This document shows, one piece after another, positions 59,023-64,000 of a DNA stretch of 64,000 bases. The stretch is from positions 126,532,846-126,596,845 of the forward strand of contig NC_061118.1 in NCBI RefSeq assembly GCF_002878395.1, in the 5' to 3' direction. A program made the position numbers and the translations under genes. Numbering within the stretch: the first letter of the stretch is position 1; each line of letters starts with the position of its first letter. Origin of the DNA: Capsicum annuum. Its lineage: Eukaryota; Streptophyta; Magnoliopsida; Solanales; Solanaceae. The notes beneath the pieces are model-generated. The model did not search any database. It saw only the letters and a program-made list of their open reading frames with translations, and was not told the DNA's origin.

Positions 59023-60179
59023 TGTAATAACCCTTCAGGTCATTTTCCATATTCTTGTTTATTTTTCCAATTGAGCTTCTCCATATCTTTCCCAAGTCAT
59101 TAGTTACTTACAAAAATTGATTGATCGGTTACCTGGTGGTTCTTTTGTTTTTTAGAACCACTTTCTCAATTTGAAGTCTTCATTGGACCTAATTGACCAC
59201 TAAGAAAAAACGTAGTAAAATGACCTTAAGTGATAAATCCAACTTTACCAACACGTTTGAAATGTCGAAATCTATGTAGTTACATAGTTTGTTTCCCTGA
59301 AATAGACTCCGGATGTATCTCTAGGCATTGGCATAAGTAGATACCAAGTTCTAAGCTTCACCCATGCCTGGCATTACAAAAAATGTCGCAACTACAGAGG
59401 TCTAGGTGCCAACGTGGTGCCATGAATGCAGCCTGTGGAGGGCACTACCCGAGACCTAGATGGAACCTATTTAAGGGTTTTCTTGCCTGAAATTTAGGCC
59501 ATTTTGTGCCACCCTCTTGAGATCTAACCCTGATAGAGTGCAAAATCATCAAAGCGAGTGTTGTGGGTTGATTAGGATCTTGAATAACTTGTGTAGTCCA
59601 TTTTTTCTACAAATCTAAAGTAATATTCCTTCTAGTTTGGTATTAATTTCCTGATTTCTAGACCCAAAACCCCTAAGTCATTAAGGATCAATTGTACCCA
59701 CAAATGTGATTGATTTACTTAAATTTCTTGTGTGTTATAACTCCTTAATGATAGTTGAACAATGGTTTGGTCTCGGAAAGTCATTTTTGAACTCATGGCA
59801 CAATGGTGCCATAATTGGTATTGTTGTTCTTATTGTGATGGTTAGATTGTATTTTTGATAGGTTGGCTTGTGCAAGAAAAAGCTCAAAGAAATAGTAAGG
59901 TAAGGCTTGTTGGTTCGTGAGTTGCTTAGACTCAAGGTAGGTTAGGCTTACTTGGAGTTAGAATGAGCTTGATTATAGTATAATTGTTGATATCTAATGA
60001 TATTGGGTGGCATTTAGATGAAAAATGGTTGAATGGTGATATTTGGGACTAGTTGATTATTAAAGGTTATTGAACTTGCAAAGGGTGATGCTTGACCCTG
60101 AGCCTAGAACCTTGGATAGTTCTACTAGTAGTCTTATAAATAGTAGGACAACACTTTAGTTGCTCTAACAGATGAGAAT
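59023..60179 (+). repeat. LTR of element I, truncated at right
   Basis: It starts TGTAATAACCCTTCAGGTC, similar to the H LTR start (TGTAATGACC...TTTATGT...GAGCTT order). TATA-like CCTATTTAAGGG at about 59466 lies after a short GC-rich cluster (GGTGCCA, GTGGAGGGCAC). It is cut at about 60179 by the next LTR. ORFs inside are not genes. Confidence 0.65.
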
Positions 60180-61798
60180 CATAATGACCCGATTTTCTAG
60201 AACCAGAATGTCACACGGTGCTCATGATCCCAAAGGAATGCAAAATAACCCTCTACTGATATCTGTACCTGAGCACTGCATAATATAGATAATAAATATA
60301 GAAACTTACCATAAGGTTCTAACCATCTGAAAATACTCAAAATTGAAAACTGAATACTGATACATTTGTCTGAAAAGCCTCTAAACAATCATAACTATGG
60401 AGTTGATGTGACATATCCCCAACTAATTCCGTCTACTAAAAATACATTAAATCATATACAATAATAAAATAATGATCATCCTCAAATGAAGAGGACTCAC
60501 GGCTACGTTTACTACTGCTGACTGGGACTGATCTGCTAAAGGTACTCTGGATCTCGTGCCTCTGAACCTATGGTGTCAAATAAAACACCATAGCACGAAT
60601 GTGTCAGTATGGGAATGTACCGACTATAAAGATGAGGTAAGGCTAAATGCAAGGGCTTGTGCATGGACAATTACTTAACTAACTAATCATGAGAGTACTG
60701 AATGAGAATACATGCTCATGAATGCACAAATCATAACTAAAATCATCATGACTTGAAATACTACAAATCGGTTACTACTTTATTGTCATCTGAACTCACT
60801 ACTAATACTGAGATACTGAATAACTGAATCTCCTGATATTGATAACTGGGTACTGGGGTTGAGATCAGTCTTCTTTAGAGAGTGATGTTGTAAACTGATA
60901 TTACTGGAGCTAATTAACTAAATCTACACATATCAATGACTGCACTTTGAGTTTGCTACTCTCAACTGATTGAATCGGAGATCAAATCACTCTAACGGAT
61001 GATGGCTGAATCTACTATCAATGAAAAGAAGAGATTTAACCTGATATCGGACCTACTATTTAACTGGTGATCTCTGGATCTGATAATGAGATTACTCAAC
61101 TGAATCTAAGAGTGAGATCAAGCCTATCTAACAGGTAATTTCTAGATCTGATAATGAGATTACTCAACTGAATCTGAGACTGAGATAAAACCTATCTAAC
61201 TGGTAATATCTGGATTTGAGAATGAGATTACTCAAATGAATCTAAAACTGAGATAACGGGTGAACTCTGGATATGATAATGAGATTACTAAACTAAATTT
61301 GAGACTGAGATCAAGCCTATCTAACGGGTGATCTTTGGATCTGATAATGAGATTACTCAACTAAATCTGAGACTGAGATCAAACCTATCTAACAGGTGAT
61401 CTCGGGATCTAATAATGAGATTACTCAAATGAATCTTGACAATGAGATCAAGCCTATCTAACGAGTGATGTCTGGATCTAATAATATGAATACTCAACTC
61501 AATCCGAGACTGAGATCAAGCCTATCTAATGGGTGATCTATGGATCTGATAATGAGATTACTGAATAACTTTTTGATGGACCAGGCCTATCTAGCAGGTA
61601 GTCCATGAATCTATGGAACTATCTGAGTTCCTTACTGAGATAAGTGACTGTATCTGACAGTATTAATTTCTGAGTTCTTTTCTGAAGACTGATACTGAAA
61701 CTGCAACTATGGGAGTTCCCACTTAACCTACATGCCCTAAATCTAAATTGGTGGGGTCCAACTTGTAACCCTAGATGGAAGGGTGTCAATACCAAGTT
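60180..61798 (-). repeat. Tekay-type LTR, 3' portion, interrupted
   Basis: The plus-strand start ATAATGACCCGATTTTCTAG aligns to the reverse complement of the LTR end of element A, and homology continues towards A's 5990 region. It is interrupted at 61798 by another LTR of the same family. A decayed primer site may lie at 60150-60179 (TTGCTCTAACAG), uncertain. Confidence 0.8.
61062..61575 (-). repeat. 68-bp tandem array (seven units plus partial)
   Basis: Unit starts at 61062, 61130, 61198, 61255, 61323, 61391, 61460 and 61528. Spacings are 68, 68, 57, 68, 68, 69 and 68. Common core GATAATGAGATTACTCAA. The fourth spacing is short by an 11-bp deletion. The array is absent from the LTRs at 4313, 12013 and 61799. 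Confidence 0.92.
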
Positions 61799-64000
61799 TG
61801 TAACGACCCGATTTGCTGAACCAAAATGCTATATGGTGCTCATGACCCCGAAGGACCACAAGCTAACCTTTGACTGATATCTGTACCTATATACTACATA
61901 AGATAACATAATAATGCAGAAACATGCACTGAAAGGCCATAAGGTTAGATCATGAACATAACTGAATAACGTAATATCTGTGTGGGGCAATAGAATACCC
62001 AAAACAAAACTAAAGTCTAAAACGTGATAGTCTGTATCTAGTCTGCATCTATTCTAAAAGCCTCTACTATCTGAAGAATCTAAATAAGGAGTTATGGGAC
62101 ATGTCCCCAACAAACTGCAACTAATAAGCTAATCAATGAGATACTAAAAATCATTATGTCCTCAAAGGATGAGGACTCACTTCTACTTTGACTGCTGAAT
62201 CTGGAATCTACTACTAATCTAGAACTCGTGTCTCTGAACCTATGGTGTAACATAAAAAAAAGTACCATAGCGCGAATACTTTAGTACATATGCACCGAGT
62301 ATACATGTGATGTAGGCTATATGCAATGGTTCACATGCATGAATAATTCTAACTGACTGTCTAACATGAATGTGAGAATATATGCATAAATATGTAACTG
62401 TAATTGACAATATGATTTCATGATTTTTGAGTCTGTATGATGATAACGTGACATGCTAGTAACTAATATGACTGGGAACATGAAGGTCTATATCTGAATA
62501 ATACTAATAACGTGTGTGACTATATCTGAAAGTCCTAAATATGATGGAACTATCTAAGTTTTGTACTGTATCTGAGTTGACTGTATATCACAGTCCTGAA
62601 ATCTAAAGAACTATCTGATTTCTATTACTGAGACTGATTGAGTGTATCTGAAATCCATAATTCTATAACATGAAACTGTGGGAAATAGTATCTAACCGAC
62701 ATGGCTCAAAGGTTCTATGATAGCTGAGCTGGGGTCAAATATATGCCTTGATTAGAAGGGTGTCAATACCATCCCACTGGTAAGGACTACATATAAGTAA
62801 CCCTTATATAACAGGTAACTCTAGTGAGAATGGTGGAAACCCTCACATAACATGTTAAGCCACCTCATCTAACCTCATATAGCAGGCTATGATATCTCAA
62901 CCTATGCTGGCTACATAGTTCTGGAATACAAGGACTGCTTCTAGGAATCACACTCTCATATTACAGGTGAGTCCCCATCCTTGGGTTCATTCTATGCTAA
63001 TTCCTACTCCCATCTGAATGGACATTGAACATGATTTACTGAACTGAACTGAGCATGGACTGAGTTACTGAATTTCCATGGCTGATGGAATACTACTAAT
63101 ATCTCACAACTGACTAAGTCATGAGATTATGGATATTTTTCCTGATTCATAAGACTATCTGAAGTCTAAGAGTTAATAGCTTGAATGAGAGTATCGTGAA
63201 AAGATGACATGCATCTAAGTACATAATTAATATTTCTGGTACAAGTACCCCCAGGACTCAATAGAGGGAAACTGACATGAATTGATATTCTTAAATACAT
63301 GGTAATCACCACAATGGTTTGTTGAAGCATTTCATCAAACGTATAATAGGCATAAGCTTGTACATTTATGGGTATTTCATGATATCATTCTAGTTAGACA
63401 ATATTCCTTCATCTAGGCCTTTAATCAAACATATTACAGGCATGGTATATGTAAACATCATTATTCAATTCTAATTTCATCATTCAAAGATTTAAATCTT
63501 AGGGTTGCATGAATCTATGGCTATAGTAATTAAACCCACATAGAAACTATCAACAATCATGGAGTAGAATCCAATTTCACATCAATCAAATATAAACATG
63601 AGCAGCCAAAACATGAAAACATATAGAAAATCCATAACTTGAGTTTAGAAAAGGGATTCTTGGACTTCATGGATGAAAAGAGTCCATGAATGAACATCAA
63701 ATATAAACATAAGCAGCCAAATTCATGATTTTGTGAAGATTTGATGGTGAAAACCTTCTTGAAAGTGGACCTTCTATGAAAACCCTATCTCAAGTTTTTG
63801 AGAGTATTTGAGAAAAACATCAATATTTTGCATGAATAAGGTCTAAATCCCGTGTTTGGAAGCTTATATGGGGGGGGACAAATTGACCCTTTTAACCCTA
63901 GACACATAATTTAATTTTCAATAAAATTTCCTGAATTGGGCCCTTGGCGCGACGCGGCATTATCGTGCTTGTCACTCGAAATTGACAAATGGGAAACTTC
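61799..64000 (-). repeat. Tekay-type LTR, runs off right edge
   Basis: It starts (plus) TGTAACGACCCGATTTGC, reverse complement of the LTR end of A. The order of words matches A's LTR through to the GC-rich GGCGCGACGCGGC cluster at 63946-63959. The left flank AAGTT (61794-61798) would be the target duplicate, but the right side is outside the window. No gene inside. Confidence 0.85.

Noticed and set aside
1..64000. A host gene or a non-transposon system
   Set aside because: I read both strands for conserved enzyme motifs, tRNA and rRNA signals and found only retrotransposon domains; every substantial ORF is explained by an element or an LTR.

Overview
This window looks like pericentromeric or otherwise heterochromatic DNA of a plant, most likely a eudicot and probably Solanaceae. 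The evidence is the AT-rich composition, very long (2-2.8 kb) LTRs of chromodomain-type Ty3/gypsy elements, and Athila-type Ty3/gypsy elements with a tRNA-Asp-like primer site. I find no host gene, rRNA, tRNA or CRISPR. Nearly all 64 kb can be assigned to nested, decayed LTR retrotransposons or LTR fragments. The family attribution is from recognition, not from a search.

Layout, left to right. (1) 1-4144, minus strand: Athila-derived copy with LTR, gag, protease and a second ORF (ORF2), cut by the window edge. (2) 4313-14780, plus strand: Tekay/Del-like element A with two LTRs and decayed gag-PR-RT-RH-IN-chromodomain. It sits inside an LTR of its own kind (4145-4312 plus 14781-15088). (3) 15089-21319, minus: element B, with a 5' LTR and gag to mid-integrase. 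(4) 21320-42666, plus: an old chromovirus H, interrupted twice. Its 5' LTR holds element C (21417-26947, minus, Athila-like, almost no coding capacity, perfect GAGCT target duplication). Its pol holds element D (28896-39021, plus, Athila-derived, gag + PR + ORF2, no reverse transcriptase or integrase). (5) 42667-45828, minus: gag fragment plus LTR of element E. (6) 45829-48617: three truncated LTR fragments. (7) 48618-58345, minus: chromovirus G with a full 3' LTR, decayed pol/gag, and a 5' end made of two abutting LTR copies. (8) 58346-60179, plus: 3' end and LTR of element I. (9) 60180-64000, minus: two Tekay-type LTRs, one interrupting the other, the first carrying a private 68-bp tandem array.

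The most interesting item is the family represented by D and the left-edge copy. Both lack RT-RNaseH-integrase at the same structural junction, and both carry an acidic ORF2 behind a splice-acceptor-like site. D, and as far as it is visible the left copy, has ~90-bp spaced inverted-repeat units in the LTR and again in internal spacers. Such an element would need RT and integrase from another Athila-type element. All coding regions are broken. Many losses at catalytic or metal-binding positions are G-to-A or C-to-T changes, as expected from deamination of methylated cytosine.
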